A stretch of DNA of 64,000 bases from Actinoplanes ianthinogenes. Lineage in GTDB: Bacteria > Actinomycetota > Actinomycetes > Mycobacteriales > Micromonosporaceae. Position numbers and translations under genes: made by a program. How positions within the stretch are numbered: the first letter of the stretch is position 1; each line of letters starts with the position of its first letter. The notes under the pieces were generated by a model that had not been told where the DNA came from, made no database searches, and was given only the letters and a program-made list of their open reading frames with translations. Below are positions 8,259-17,584 of this stretch, piece after piece. Location of the stretch: contig NZ_AP023356.1 of the NCBI RefSeq assembly GCF_018324205.1, forward strand, positions 1,612,001 through 1,676,000. Direction: 5' to 3'.

Positions 8259-9092
8259 ATGCGGCTGACGGCGTACGCATTGGGGTTGATCGTCTTCTTG
8301 GGCGTCGGCTACCTCTTCGGGTCGCAGAGGAAGCCGGCGCCCGAGGCGCGTCCGTCGGCGGACGCTCACGCCGGGCACGAGGCCGGTCAGGTCCCCGGCG
8401 GGCTGCAGATCACCCAGGGTGGTTACACGCTGAGCCCGGTGACCGGCAGGCTCACCCCGGGACGGCCGCAGACCCTGGTGTTCCGGATCGTCGGGCCGGA
8501 CAGCAAACCGGTCACCCAGTTCACCGGTGACCTGCACCTGGTCGTGGTGCGCCGCGACCTCACCGGCTTCCAGCACCCGCGCCCCACCATGGCCGCCGAC
8601 GGGACGTGGTCGGCGAGCCTCACGCCGGGCCCACCGGGGCAGTACCGGATGGTCGCCGACTTCGTCCCGCGCGCCCGCAGCGACACCTACGTGCTCGGGG
8701 CGGACCTGCCGGCCGCCGGTGATTACCAGCCCGTCGACCTGCCGAAACCCACCTGGGAGACGACAGTGGACGGCTACACCGTGACCCGCGCCGGCGAGCC
8801 GCAGGCCGGCACCGCGTCCTGGATGACCGTCTCGGTCAGCAAGGGTGGGCAGCCGGTCACCCTGGAGCCCTACCTCGGGTCCTACGCCCACCTGATCGCC
8901 CTGCGCCAGGGCGACCTCGCCTACCAGCACATGCATCCGCAGGAGGGCACCGTCGCCGGTCCGGACGTCACGTTCGACGCGCGCGTCCCGTCCGGCGGGG
9001 TCTACCGGCTCTTCCTGGAGTTCCAGCACGCCGGCAGGGTGCACCTCGCCGAGTTCACCGCCACCACCTCGAGCACGCACGCCCACAACTAG
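8259..9092 (+). CDS. membrane-anchored extracytoplasmic protein, His-rich, unknown function
   Basis: About 277 residues. An ATG at 8247 is also in frame; I prefer ATG 8259 because GAGGA (8249-8253) lies 5 bases before it. An N-terminal membrane anchor (TAYALGLIVFLGVGYLF) is followed by a His-containing linker (DAHAGHEAG) and an extracytoplasmic beta-rich region with HLVVVRRDLTGFQH, YQHMHPQEG and HLAEF, ending in HAHN. The scattered His and Met residues suggest metal binding, as seen in actinobacterial proteins near copper genes, but no family is certain. It follows the BenE gene by 22 bases and may be co-transcribed. Confidence 0.7.
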   Translation: MRLTAYALGLIVFLGVGYLFGSQRKPAPEARPSADAHAGHEAGQVPGGLQITQGGYTLSPVTGRLTPGRPQTLVFRIVGPDSKPVTQFTGDLHLVVVRRDLTGFQHPRPTMAADGTWSASLTPGPPGQYRMVADFVPRARSDTYVLGADLPAAGDYQPVDLPKPTWETTVDGYTVTRAGEPQAGTASWMTVSVSKGGQPVTLEPYLGSYAHLIALRQGDLAYQHMHPQEGTVAGPDVTFDARVPSGGVYRLFLEFQHAGRVHLAEFTATTSSTHAHN

Positions 9093-9144
9093 GTCACCTC
9101 GTCGGGATGATGTCCGGTCGCTCGGTGGCGCCGATGCTGTGGGG

Positions 9145-10731
9145 ATGGAACAGCACGAGAACGCCGGGTTGAGCGGTCGTGAACGGCGCCTGGGGATCCT
9201 CCTCGCCGCCGCGATGTTCGTGCTGGTCGTGGACACCTCCCTGATGAACGTCTCGATCGCCGCGGTGGTACGCGACCTGGACACCACCACCAGCGGCGTG
9301 CAGAGCGCGATCGCCCTGGAGGCGCTGGTGTCCGCCGCGTTCATCCTGATCGGCGGCAAGGTCGGCGACCTCATCGGGCGCAAGCGGGCGTACGTCCTCG
9401 GCCTGCTCGGCTACGCCGTCGGCGCGCTGGCGATGACGCTGGCGCAGAGCCTCACCGTGGTCATCATCTTCTGGGCCCTGATCGGCGGCATCGGCGCCTC
9501 GCTGCTGCTGCCGGCCATGCAGTCGCTCATCCACGGCAACTTCCAGGGCGCCACCCAGCGCCGGGTGTACGCCCTGGTCGGCGCGGCCGCCGCGATCGCC
9601 GCCGCGGTCGGGCCGCTGCTCGGCGGGTTCATCACCACGTACCTGTCCTGGCGGGTCGGCTTCGCGCTGGAGGTGGTCATCATCGCCATCGCGCTGTCCG
9701 GCATCGGCCTGGTTCGCAACGTCGAGTACACCGGGCCGCGCACCGTCGACGTGGTCGGCTCGGCCCTCTCGGTGGTCGGCATGGGCGGCATCGTGCTCGG
9801 CATCCTGGTGTGGCAGGAGGGCGGCGACCGGGTGCTCGCGTTGCTGGTGCTCGGCGTGGCGGCGCTGGCCGGGCTGGCGTTCTGGCTGGTGCGGCGCAAG
9901 CGGCTGGGCAAGGCGCACCTGCTGGACCCGGCGCTGTTCAAGTCCGCGCTGTTCAAGGTGGGCATCTCCCAGCAGCTGTTGCAGCAGATCGCGCTGGGCG
10001 GCCTGATGATCGCGCTGCCGATCTACCTCCAGATGGTGCTGGAGTACACCGCCATGGAGGCGGGCCTGTCGCTCGCGCCGCTGTCGCTGAGCATGTTCGT
10101 GGTGGCCCTGCTGGCCGGCAAGCGGGCCGGGCGGCGGCGTCCGGCGAACATCGTCGGCACCGGATTCCTGCTGCTCACCGTCGGGGTCCTGATCCTGATC
10201 CCGCTGGTGCCGCGGGCACACTTCGGCTGGGCCCTGCTGATCCCGCTGGCGATCGCCGGCGGCGGGCTGGGCCTGCTGGTGTCGCAGCTCAACGACTACA
10301 CGCTCGCCCCGATCTCCGAGGAGCGGGTCAGCGAGGCCGCCGCGGTGAACTCGGCGGGCGGCTCGTTCGGCCTGTCGTTCGGACTGGCCTTCGCCGGCGC
10401 GGTCATGCTGGCCACGCTCGCCGCCTCGTTCACCGCGAAGGCCGACGCGAGCACGGTCCTCTCCCCCGCCGAGCAGACCCGGGTGGCCGAGGTGCTGAAC
10501 GAGAACGCCGAGGTGATGACCAACACGCACCTCGACGAGCTGCTCGCCGGTCAGCCCCCGGCGACGAAGGCCGAGATCATCCGGATCAACACCGAGGCCC
10601 GGCCGATCGCGCTCCAGGTCGCCCTGCTCATCCCGCTGCTCGCGGCGCTGCTCGGGCTGCTGAACTCGATCCGGATGCGCCGCCTGCCGGATCCCGAAAG
10701 ATCCAATGCAGACGGCGCCATCCTCGGCTGA
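9145..10731 (+). CDS. MFS drug exporter, DHA2 (14-TM, EmrB/QacA) type
   Basis: 528-residue major facilitator. The length and repeated hydrophobic segments fit 14 transmembrane helices. Conserved features are DTSLMNVSIAAV in helix 1, GGKVGDLIGRKRAYVLGL (motif A) and VGPLLGGFI (motif C, drug:proton antiporters). A large loop after helix 13 carries an acidic, Asn-rich stretch. GTG 9139 and ATG 9145 are alternative starts. The stop is only 6 bases from the convergent EF-Tu stop, with no terminator between. It probably exports a hydrophobic compound, possibly the product of the nearby operon; substrate unknown. Confidence 0.88.
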   Translation: MEQHENAGLSGRERRLGILLAAAMFVLVVDTSLMNVSIAAVVRDLDTTTSGVQSAIALEALVSAAFILIGGKVGDLIGRKRAYVLGLLGYAVGALAMTLAQSLTVVIIFWALIGGIGASLLLPAMQSLIHGNFQGATQRRVYALVGAAAAIAAAVGPLLGGFITTYLSWRVGFALEVVIIAIALSGIGLVRNVEYTGPRTVDVVGSALSVVGMGGIVLGILVWQEGGDRVLALLVLGVAALAGLAFWLVRRKRLGKAHLLDPALFKSALFKVGISQQLLQQIALGGLMIALPIYLQMVLEYTAMEAGLSLAPLSLSMFVVALLAGKRAGRRRPANIVGTGFLLLTVGVLILIPLVPRAHFGWALLIPLAIAGGGLGLLVSQLNDYTLAPISEERVSEAAAVNSAGGSFGLSFGLAFAGAVMLATLAASFTAKADASTVLSPAEQTRVAEVLNENAEVMTNTHLDELLAGQPPATKAEIIRINTEARPIALQVALLIPLLAALLGLLNSIRMRRLPDPERSNADGAILG

Positions 10732-10737
10732 CGCCCG

Positions 10738-11928
10738 TCAGTCGACCACCTCGACGACCGTGCCGGCGGCGACCGTACGGTTACCCTCCCGGACCGCGAA
10801 GCCCAGGCCCGGCTCCAGCGCCACCGGCTTGCCCAGGTGCACCGTCACCGCCTCCAGGGTGTCGCCCGGCATCACCAGGTCCCGGCCGCCCAGGTCCATC
10901 CCGCCCGACACGTCGGTGGTGTGGAAGTAGAACTGCGGCCGGTAGTGCGCCTCGAACGGGGTGTGCCGGCCACCCTCGGCGGCGGTCAGCGCGTACATCC
11001 GGGCGACGAAGACCCGGTGCGGTCGCACGCTCGCCGGCGCGGCGAGGACCTGCCCCCGCTGTACCTGCTCGCGCTTGACCCCGCGTAGCAGCACCGCCGC
11101 GTTGTCCCCGGCCTGCGCCGACTCCAGCACCTTGCCGAACATCTCCAGCCCGGTCGCGACGCTGGCAACCGTCGGGCCGAGGCCGACGATCTCGACCGGC
11201 TCACCGGCGCGCAGCTCGCCACGCTCCACCTTCCCGGTCACCACGGTGCCCCGGCCGCTGATCGACAGCACGTTCTCGATCGGCATCAGGAACGGCTCGC
11301 CCAGCTCGCGCGGCGGGACCGGCACGTAGTCGTCGACCGCGTCGAGCAACTCGGCGATCGACGCCACCCAGCGCGGGTCGCCCTCCAGCGCCCGCAGTGC
11401 GGACACCCGCACGACGGGGAGGGTGTCGCCCGGGAAGCCGTACTGCGACAGCAGCTCCCGGACCTCCAGCTCGACCAGGTCGAGCAGCTCCGGGTCGTCG
11501 ACCATGTCGCTCTTGTTCAGCGCGACCACGAGGTGCGGCACCCCGACCCGCTGCGCGAGCAGCACGTGCTCCCGGGTCTGCGGCATCGACCCGTCCTGCG
11601 CCGACACCACGAGGATCGCCCCGTCCACCTGAGCCGCCCCGGTGATCATGTTCTTCACGTAGTCGGCGTGCCCCGGCATGTCGACGTGCGCGTAGTGCCG
11701 CGTCGCCGTCTCGTACTCGACGTGCGCGATGGTGATGGTGATCCCGCGGGCGGCCTCCTCCGGCGCCCGGTCGATCCCCTCGAACGCGACATACCGGTTG
11801 GCCACCGGGTCGCGGTCGGCGAGAACCTTGGTGATCGCGGCGGTCAGGGTCGTCTTCCCGTGGTCGACGTGGCCCATCGTGCCGATGTTGACGTGCGGCT
11901 TCGTACGGATGAACTGGCTCTTGGCCAT
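10738..11928 (-). CDS. tuf: elongation factor Tu paralogue (EF-Tu3-like)
   Basis: 396-residue complete EF-Tu: G1 GHVDHGKT, G2 RGITI, G3 DMPGH, G4 NKSD, plus domains II and III. It differs from housekeeping EF-Tu in many places: Met instead of Cys in the G3 loop (E. coli Cys81), NKSD for NKCD, a shortened domain III loop ([11 protein letters not shown]) and an Asp end. By alignment Arg127 falls at E. coli Gln124, a kirromycin-resistance site. It stands alone, without rpsL/rpsG/fus, so it is not the main tuf gene. The start is ATG at 11928; upstream extensions lack homology. Streptomyces EF-Tu3 is known to be inhibitor-resistant. Confidence 0.92.
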   Translation of the reverse strand: MAKSQFIRTKPHVNIGTMGHVDHGKTTLTAAITKVLADRDPVANRYVAFEGIDRAPEEAARGITITIAHVEYETATRHYAHVDMPGHADYVKNMITGAAQVDGAILVVSAQDGSMPQTREHVLLAQRVGVPHLVVALNKSDMVDDPELLDLVELEVRELLSQYGFPGDTLPVVRVSALRALEGDPRWVASIAELLDAVDDYVPVPPRELGEPFLMPIENVLSISGRGTVVTGKVERGELRAGEPVEIVGLGPTVASVATGLEMFGKVLESAQAGDNAAVLLRGVKREQVQRGQVLAAPASVRPHRVFVARMYALTAAEGGRHTPFEAHYRPQFYFHTTDVSGGMDLGGRDLVMPGDTLEAVTVHLGKPVALEPGLGFAVREGNRTVAAGTVVEVVD

Positions 11929-12234
11929 GATGTCTCTGTCCTCACTGGATGCGAGGCGGTGTGGTGGTACACGACCCGTCGCCAGGCGGGACGCGTCAGA
12001 ACCCGGGCAGGGAGCAGCCACCCTTCCCCGGGGTTCTGCTGCCGGTGGGGAAGGGTCAGACTCGGGTATCAGCGCCGGGAAACACGCGCCCGGGAGCCAC
12101 CGCGAGGGGCAGCTGCGAACCGGGCGTGAACATGAGAAGCACGCTAGTGCGCCGGCCCGGCCGGCGCGATCGAATTTCCGCCGGTCGCGCGATCGACGGG
12201 GTGGCGCACTAGCGCCACCCCGTCGGCGACGAAC
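11929..12234. other. intergenic region upstream of the EF-Tu paralogue
   Basis: About 300 bases without a gene. It should contain the promoter and leader of the EF-Tu paralogue (minus strand). At its far end is the strong terminator of the preceding lipoprotein gene (12194-12225). No -35/-10 pair stands out; a dedicated, isolated promoter is expected because the terminator separates it from the upstream gene. Confidence 0.4.
12194..12225 (-). terminator. hairpin terminator after lipoprotein gene
   Basis: Perfect 14-bp stem (12194-12207 with 12212-12225) and a 4-base loop ACTA, starting 10 bases after the lipoprotein stop codon. There is no long T tract, which is common for terminators in high-GC actinobacteria. 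Confidence 0.8.
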
Positions 12235-13017
12235 TCAGCCGCCCATCGCCTGCAGGGCCGACTTCGGCATCTCGACGGTCTGCTGCGCCGGGGGCTTGGT
12301 GACCGTGACCGGCGTGCCCATGTCCGCGTACGTCGCGACGCTCTCGCCCGCGCCGATCCCGCTCAGGTCCACCGACATCTTGCTCAGGTAGCCATCCGAG
12401 TTGATCTCCGCGGTGAACGGGACCTGGGTGTCCTTGCCGTCCAGGAGCTTGAGCAGCTGCGGGGTGGCCGACGGCGACTTGGCGATGTCGAGCGTCCCGG
12501 AGTACTTCCCCTTGCCGGCCGCCTTGACCTCGGTGGCGGACTCCAGCATCTTGGCCGAGTTGCGCGGGTCGTTCTTCTCCATGCTCAGCGCGCTGCCGGC
12601 CGGCATCTTGCTGGCGTCGATGTGCATCCACTTGCCGTTCGCGAAGTTCTTCGCGGCGGGGCCGCCGTAGCGCATGTAGAGGTCGGTGCCGAGCTGGCGC
12701 ATGCTGACGCTGCCCAGGCTGCCCATGTCCAGCTTCATGTCGACCAGCTTTTTCGGCCCGTCGAAGGCGCCGTCGCCGACGATGCCGCCGAACGACGTCA
12801 TGTGGATCTTGGCGCTGGAGCTGGTCAGCTTGGTGACGCCGGCGAGCAGCTCGCTCTTGGCCTCGGAGGATCCCGCGGCGGCGGCCGTGGTGGCGGCAGC
12901 CGGGGCACCGGTCGCTCCGGCATCGGTGGCCGGCGCCGGCTTCTTGTCGCCGCAGGCGCCCATCCCGGCGAGGGCCATCACGGCCACACCGGTGACGGCC
13001 AGACGTCGCATCTTCAT
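12235..13017 (-). CDS. secreted lipoprotein, LppX/LprG-like fold
   Basis: 260 residues. Signal peptide with lipobox-like GMGAC at about residues 18-22, then an Ala/Thr-rich linker and a domain with LTSSSAKIHMTS, GKWMHIDASKM and VPFTAEINSDGYLSKMSVDL. These resemble the actinobacterial LppX/LprAFG lipoproteins, which bind lipids or act in cell-envelope transport. ATG 13017 has GGGAGA upstream. It is single, flanked by a terminator on the 3' side and a divergent DUF1152 gene on the 5' side. The specific ligand is unknown. Confidence 0.8.
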   Translation of the reverse strand: MKMRRLAVTGVAVMALAGMGACGDKKPAPATDAGATGAPAAATTAAAAGSSEAKSELLAGVTKLTSSSAKIHMTSFGGIVGDGAFDGPKKLVDMKLDMGSLGSVSMRQLGTDLYMRYGGPAAKNFANGKWMHIDASKMPAGSALSMEKNDPRNSAKMLESATEVKAAGKGKYSGTLDIAKSPSATPQLLKLLDGKDTQVPFTAEINSDGYLSKMSVDLSGIGAGESVATYADMGTPVTVTKPPAQQTVEMPKSALQAMGG

Positions 13018-13125
13018 CGTGGTGTCTCCCCGTCCCTAGGCTCGGCCGCCCACCCTAGACGCTCGCGTCAATCGGGTCATCCCCGGGACGGGGACCCGTT
13101 GGCCCGGATGGTCGATCATTGACCG

Positions 13126-14082
13126 GTGCACGAGCTTGCCGTACCACCCCTGTTCGCCGCCCTGGCCCCGGCCCGGCGGATCCTGATCGCCGGCGCGGGC
13201 GGCGGTTTCGACGTCTACGCCGGCCTGCCGCTGGCCCTGTCGCTGCGGGCCCGCGGCGCCGAGGTGCACCTGGCCAGCCTCTCCTTCTCCGAGCTGGAAC
13301 TGGTCGACCGCGAGTCCTGGATCGCCGACCACGTCGTGGCGGTCACCCCCGCGTCGACCAGCCCGGACTGGTACTTCCCGGAGGGCACGCTGGCCAAGTG
13401 GCTGGCCGCCCACGACATGCCGGCGACGGTGTACGCGTTCCCGCCGCTGGGCGTGCAGACGCTGCGGGAGGCGTACCGGCACGTGATCGAGCGGCACGAC
13501 ATCGACGCGGTGGTGCTGGTCGACGGCGGCACCGACATCCTGTGCCGCGGCGACGAGAACGCGCTCGGCACCCCGGTCGAGGACGTGACCAGCCTGGGCG
13601 CGGTGGCCGGCATCGACCTGCCGGTCAAGCTGGTCACCTGCCTCGGCTGGGGCATCGACGCGTACCACGGGGTGAACCACGTGCAGATCCTGGAGAACCT
13701 CGCCGCCCTCGACCGGGAGGGCGGCTACCTGGGCGCGCTGTCGATCCCCGGCGACAGCCGGGAGGCGGTGCTCTACCGCGACGCGGTGGCCGACGCGCAG
13801 GCCGCCACGCCGGACCGGCCGAGCATCGTGAACGGGCAGATCGCGGCGGCCACCAGCGGGTTGTTCGGCGACGTGCAGTTCACCCGGCGCACCAGCGGGA
13901 GCGCCCTGTTCGTCAACCCGCTGATGGCCATGTACTTCACCGTCGACCTGGACAAACTCGCGGCCCGCTGCCTCTATCTGGACCGCCTGGAGAACACCGT
14001 CGGCCGCCGCCAGGTGATCTCCCGCATCGAGGCGTTCCGCGCGGAGATCCCGACCCGCATCCCGCGCGCTTACCCCCATTGA
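13126..14082 (+). CDS. DUF1152 domain protein
   Basis: 318 residues covering a whole DUF1152 protein. The Gly-rich N-terminal motif ILIAGAGGGFDVYAGLPLAL is diagnostic, followed by LASLSFSE, VDGGTDILCRGDE and LGWGIDAYHGVNHV. The family is thought to have a Rossmann-like nucleotide-binding fold, but no reaction is established. The start is a GTG at 13126 with little leader, 108 bases from the divergent lipoprotein start. It is convergent with the ABC transporter operon. Cytoplasmic. Confidence 0.82.
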   Translation: MHELAVPPLFAALAPARRILIAGAGGGFDVYAGLPLALSLRARGAEVHLASLSFSELELVDRESWIADHVVAVTPASTSPDWYFPEGTLAKWLAAHDMPATVYAFPPLGVQTLREAYRHVIERHDIDAVVLVDGGTDILCRGDENALGTPVEDVTSLGAVAGIDLPVKLVTCLGWGIDAYHGVNHVQILENLAALDREGGYLGALSIPGDSREAVLYRDAVADAQAATPDRPSIVNGQIAAATSGLFGDVQFTRRTSGSALFVNPLMAMYFTVDLDKLAARCLYLDRLENTVGRRQVISRIEAFRAEIPTRIPRAYPH

Positions 14083-14096
14083 GAAAGACCCTTTTG

Positions 14097-14110
14097 GGTA
14101 CGCCCAGAGC
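14097..14110. repeat. dispersed intergenic 14-mer, copy 1
   Basis: GGTACGCCCAGAGC, one base different from two identical copies at 22891 and 26526. It lies between convergent gene ends. Confidence 0.4.
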
Positions 14111-14151
14111 ACCCTCCCCACCCCGCAGGGAAAGCGCGGGAACAGCCCGGC

Positions 14152-15717
14152 TCAGGAGCGCAACGCTCGCAGCCGCCGCGCCTCCACCGGATCGGTCACC
14201 GGCACCGCCGCGAGCAGCTCCTTCGTGTAGGCGTGCTGCGGCTGGTCGTACACCTGGGCGGTCGGCCCGATCTCCACCACCGTGCCGTCCTTGAGCACGG
14301 CCACCCGGTCGGCGATCTGCCGCAGCACGGCCAGGTCGTGCGAGACGAAGACCAGCGACAACCCCAGCTCCTCGCGCAGCTCCTCCAGCAGCGCGAGGAC
14401 CTGCGCCTGCGTGGTCACGTCCAGCGACGACACCGGCTCGTCGCAGACGATCAGGCGTGGCGACGGCGCGATGGCGCGCGCGATCCCGACTCGCTGCCGC
14501 ATCCCGCCGGAGAGCTGGTGCGGATACCGATCGTATTCGGACGCGGCGAGCCCGACCCGTTCCAGCAGCGCGCAGACGCGTGCGCGCGGATCGCGTACCC
14601 CGGCAAGCCGTAACGGATCGGCGATGCTCTCGCCGATCGTGCGTCGCGGGTTGAGCGACGACAGCGGGTCCTGGAAGACCATCTGCACCGACCGCCCGCG
14701 CCGCCGCGAGATGTCCACCCCGTCGAAGGTGATCCGCCCGGAACTCGGCGCGACCAGGCCGACCATCATCCGGGCCAGGGTGGTCTTGCCGGTGCCGGAC
14801 TCCCCCACGATGCCGAGCGTCTCGCCGGCGTGCACGTCCAGGGTCACCCCGTCGACCGCACGGATCGGCGGCGGCTTGCGGAGGGCACCACGTCGCGGCT
14901 GCGGAAAATGCTTACGTACGTCCTGAATGCGCAACAACGGCTCGCCCAGCTCCAGCGGGCGCGCCTCCCGCGGCTTGGGCACCGCGTCGAGCAGCGCTTT
15001 CGTGTAGTCGGCGGTGGGTGACACCAGCACCCGGTCGGTGGCGCCCGCCTCGACCGCCTTCCCGTGCCGCATCACCACGACCTGTTCGGTCGACCCGGCC
15101 ACCACCCCGAGGTCGTGGCTGATCAGCAGCAGCGCCGCGCCGGTGCTCTCCCGCACCTCCTCGAGCAGGTCGAGGATCTGCGCCTGCACGGTCACGTCGA
15201 GCGCCGTGGTCGGCTCGTCGGCGACGATCAGCCGGGGCCGGCAGGCGATCGCCATGGCGATCAGCGCCCGCTGCCGCATCCCGCCGGAGAACTGGTGCGG
15301 GTACGCGCCGGCCCGCCGCGCCGGGTCCGGGATGTGCACCTGCCCGAGCACCTCGACCGCCCGGTCCCGAGCCGCCTTCCGGGACGCGCCGGTGTGCAGC
15401 CGGTACACCTCGGCGATCTGGTCACCGACGGTGTGGAACGGGCTGAGCGCGGTGAGCGGCTCCTGGAACACCATGGTGATCTGCGCGCCCCGCAGGGCCG
15501 TCGCCCCGGTCAGCAGGTCGATCCCGTCGAAGTCGACCCGGCCGGACACCTGCCCCGGGGTGAGGCCGAGCAGCGCCAGCGCCGTCGTGCTCTTGCCGGA
15601 TCCGGACTCGCCGACGATGCCGAGCGACCCACCGGCGGGCAGCTCGAACGACAGCCCGTCGACGGCTTGCTGGTCACCGAAGGAGATCCGCAGATCCTCC
15701 ACTGTCAACAGAGTCAT
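14152..15717 (-). CDS. ABC transporter, fused double ATP-binding protein (Dpp/Opp type)
   Basis: 521 residues with two complete ATPase domains in one chain, corresponding to DppD and DppF. Domain 1 has Walker A GESGSGKST, signature FSGGMRQR and Walker B LIVADEPT. Domain 2 has GESGTGKTT, LSGGMRQRVGIARAI and LIVCDEPVSSLD. Each ends in the oligopeptide-type extension. The start ATG 15717 overlaps the permease stop by ATGA; longer frames upstream are shadows. It energises uptake by the operon permeases and binding protein. Confidence 0.92.
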   Translation of the reverse strand: MTLLTVEDLRISFGDQQAVDGLSFELPAGGSLGIVGESGSGKSTTALALLGLTPGQVSGRVDFDGIDLLTGATALRGAQITMVFQEPLTALSPFHTVGDQIAEVYRLHTGASRKAARDRAVEVLGQVHIPDPARRAGAYPHQFSGGMRQRALIAMAIACRPRLIVADEPTTALDVTVQAQILDLLEEVRESTGAALLLISHDLGVVAGSTEQVVVMRHGKAVEAGATDRVLVSPTADYTKALLDAVPKPREARPLELGEPLLRIQDVRKHFPQPRRGALRKPPPIRAVDGVTLDVHAGETLGIVGESGTGKTTLARMMVGLVAPSSGRITFDGVDISRRRGRSVQMVFQDPLSSLNPRRTIGESIADPLRLAGVRDPRARVCALLERVGLAASEYDRYPHQLSGGMRQRVGIARAIAPSPRLIVCDEPVSSLDVTTQAQVLALLEELREELGLSLVFVSHDLAVLRQIADRVAVLKDGTVVEIGPTAQVYDQPQHAYTKELLAAVPVTDPVEARRLRALRS

Positions 15718-16703
15718 CGCAGCTGCACCCGGGGATCGACGGCGGCGTAGAGCAGGTCGGCGGCCGCGTTGGCGACCACGATGATCAGGCCGGTGAGCAG
15801 GGTGACCCCGACGACCACCGGCAGGTCGATCTGGTTCACCGCGCCGACCAGCAGCTGCCCGATGCCGGGCAGGCCGAACATGGTCTCGGTGAGCACCGCG
15901 CTGGTCACGATCGAGGCGACGTCCACCGCGGTCAGCGTGACCAGCGGCAGCAGCGCCCCGCGCAGGGCCCGGCGCCAGAGGATCCGGCGTTCCGGGATCC
16001 CGTACGCCCGGGCGGTCCGGATGTGGTCCTCGGCCAGGGTCTCCTGCAACCCGGCCCGGGTCAGCCGGGCGTAGGCCGCGGACTGGATCACCGCGAGCGC
16101 GATCCACGGCAGGAGCAGGTTCTGCGCCCAGAGCAGGGGATCGGTGGTGAACGGGACGTACTGCGGGAACGGAAGCCACTGCAGGTGCACGCAGAAGAGC
16201 AGGAGCAGCAGCAGGCCGACCAGGAAGACCGGGACGGCGTAACCGGCGAGCACCAGGCCGTTGACGATCCGGTCCAGCCAGCGGAACCGGCGCGCGCCGG
16301 CGAGCAGGCCGGCGCCGATGCCGATCGCCAGCGACAGGATCTCGGCGCCGAGGGCCAGCGAGAACGAGACCGGGAGCCGGTCCAGCAGCAGGGTGGTGAC
16401 CGGCTGCGACGTCTCGAAGGAGTAGCCGAGGCAGGGTGCCGGGCAGTGGCGCACCTCGGGGCCGATCGAGTAGTCCCGGCCCACGAAGATGCCCTGCAGG
16501 TAGTGCCAGTACTGCTGCCAGATCGGGTCGGCGACACCCATCGCCTCGCGGACGGCGGCGAGCCGTTCCGGGGTGCAGCCCTTGCCGCAGGCCAGCACTG
16601 CCGGGTCGGACGGCGCGAGGTAGAACAGCGCGTAGATGAGGGCGGAGAGGGCCAGCAGCACGACCGCGCCGCCGACGATCCGCCGCCCGAGGTATCCGAT
16701 CAT
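15714..16703 (-). CDS. ABC transporter permease, DppB type
   Basis: 329-residue integral membrane permease with the DppB/OppB N-terminus (YLGRRIVGGAVVLLALSALIYALFY), a periplasmic loop with two Cys (CGKGC and CPAPC) and the EAA-type cytoplasmic loop near AYGIPERRILWRRALRGALLPL. ATG 16703 overlaps the DppC-type stop by ATGA. It forms a heterodimeric channel with the next permease. Typical substrates in this family are di/oligopeptides, nickel or sugars; the sequence does not decide. Confidence 0.9.
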   Translation of the reverse strand: MIGYLGRRIVGGAVVLLALSALIYALFYLAPSDPAVLACGKGCTPERLAAVREAMGVADPIWQQYWHYLQGIFVGRDYSIGPEVRHCPAPCLGYSFETSQPVTTLLLDRLPVSFSLALGAEILSLAIGIGAGLLAGARRFRWLDRIVNGLVLAGYAVPVFLVGLLLLLLFCVHLQWLPFPQYVPFTTDPLLWAQNLLLPWIALAVIQSAAYARLTRAGLQETLAEDHIRTARAYGIPERRILWRRALRGALLPLVTLTAVDVASIVTSAVLTETMFGLPGIGQLLVGAVNQIDLPVVVGVTLLTGLIIVVANAAADLLYAAVDPRVQLR

Positions 16704-17584
16704 CGCAGCACCTCCCGCTGCCGGGGGTCGAAGGCACGGCGCAGACCGTTGGCGACCAGCACGAACGAGAGCAGGGTGAGGAACAACAGCAGTCCCGGGA
16801 GGAAGACGTACATCGGGTCGGCCCGGAACCAGGTGGTCGCGCTGGACAGCATCTGGCCCCAGGACGGGGTGGGCGGGCGCACGCCGACGCCGAGGAAGGA
16901 GAGCCCGGCCTCGACCACCATGTTGGTGGGCAGCAGCAGGGCGGCGTAGGTGAGGATCGGGGCGGTCAGGCCGGGCAGGATCTCCCGCCGGGCGACCCGC
17001 CACCAGGGCATGCCGGCCACCTGGGCGGCCGCCACGTAGTCGCGGGTGCGCAGGGTGAGCGTCTCGCCGCGGCTGATCCGGGCGGTGCCGCCCCAGCCGA
17101 GCACCGCGATCACCACGGCCAGCAGCAGCGGGCGGGGCCAGTCCTGCGGCACGATGGCCAGCAGCGAGATCGCCATGACCAGCACCGGCACCGACAGCAC
17201 CAGGTCGATGATCCGGCTCAGGCCGGCGTCCGCCCAGCGGCCGCCGAGCCCGGCCGCGACCCCGACGGTCACGCCGAGCAGCACCTCGAGAAAGGTGGCG
17301 GCGACCGCGACGCCGACCGACACCTGCGCGCCGTAGACCAGCCGGGCGAACAGGTCCCGCCCGGTCCCGGGTTCCACGCCGAGCCAGTGCTCGCCGCTGA
17401 CCCCGCCGAACGCCCCGATCGGCACGCCGCCGCGCGCCGAGTCGAGCAGGGTGTCGTGATACGTCGTGTAGTCCTGCCCGGCCAGCGAGGCGAGCAGCGG
17501 CGCGGTGACCGCGACCAGCACCATGCCGGCCGCGATCACCGCCCCCGCGACGAAGCCGCGATCCCTCAGGAGCGCACGGATCAC
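16700..17584 (-). CDS. ABC transporter permease, DppC type
   Basis: 294-residue permease of the DppC/OppC type, about six helices. The N-terminal helix is followed by a periplasmic loop with HWLGVEPGTGRDLFARLVYGAQVSV, a hallmark of this family, and the EAA loop is at AAQVAGMPWWRVARREILPG. ATG 17584 overlaps the stop of the binding-protein gene (ATGA), so it is the second gene of the operon. Confidence 0.9.
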   Translation of the reverse strand: MIRALLRDRGFVAGAVIAAGMVLVAVTAPLLASLAGQDYTTYHDTLLDSARGGVPIGAFGGVSGEHWLGVEPGTGRDLFARLVYGAQVSVGVAVAATFLEVLLGVTVGVAAGLGGRWADAGLSRIIDLVLSVPVLVMAISLLAIVPQDWPRPLLLAVVIAVLGWGGTARISRGETLTLRTRDYVAAAQVAGMPWWRVARREILPGLTAPILTYAALLLPTNMVVEAGLSFLGVGVRPPTPSWGQMLSSATTWFRADPMYVFLPGLLLFLTLLSFVLVANGLRRAFDPRQREVLR

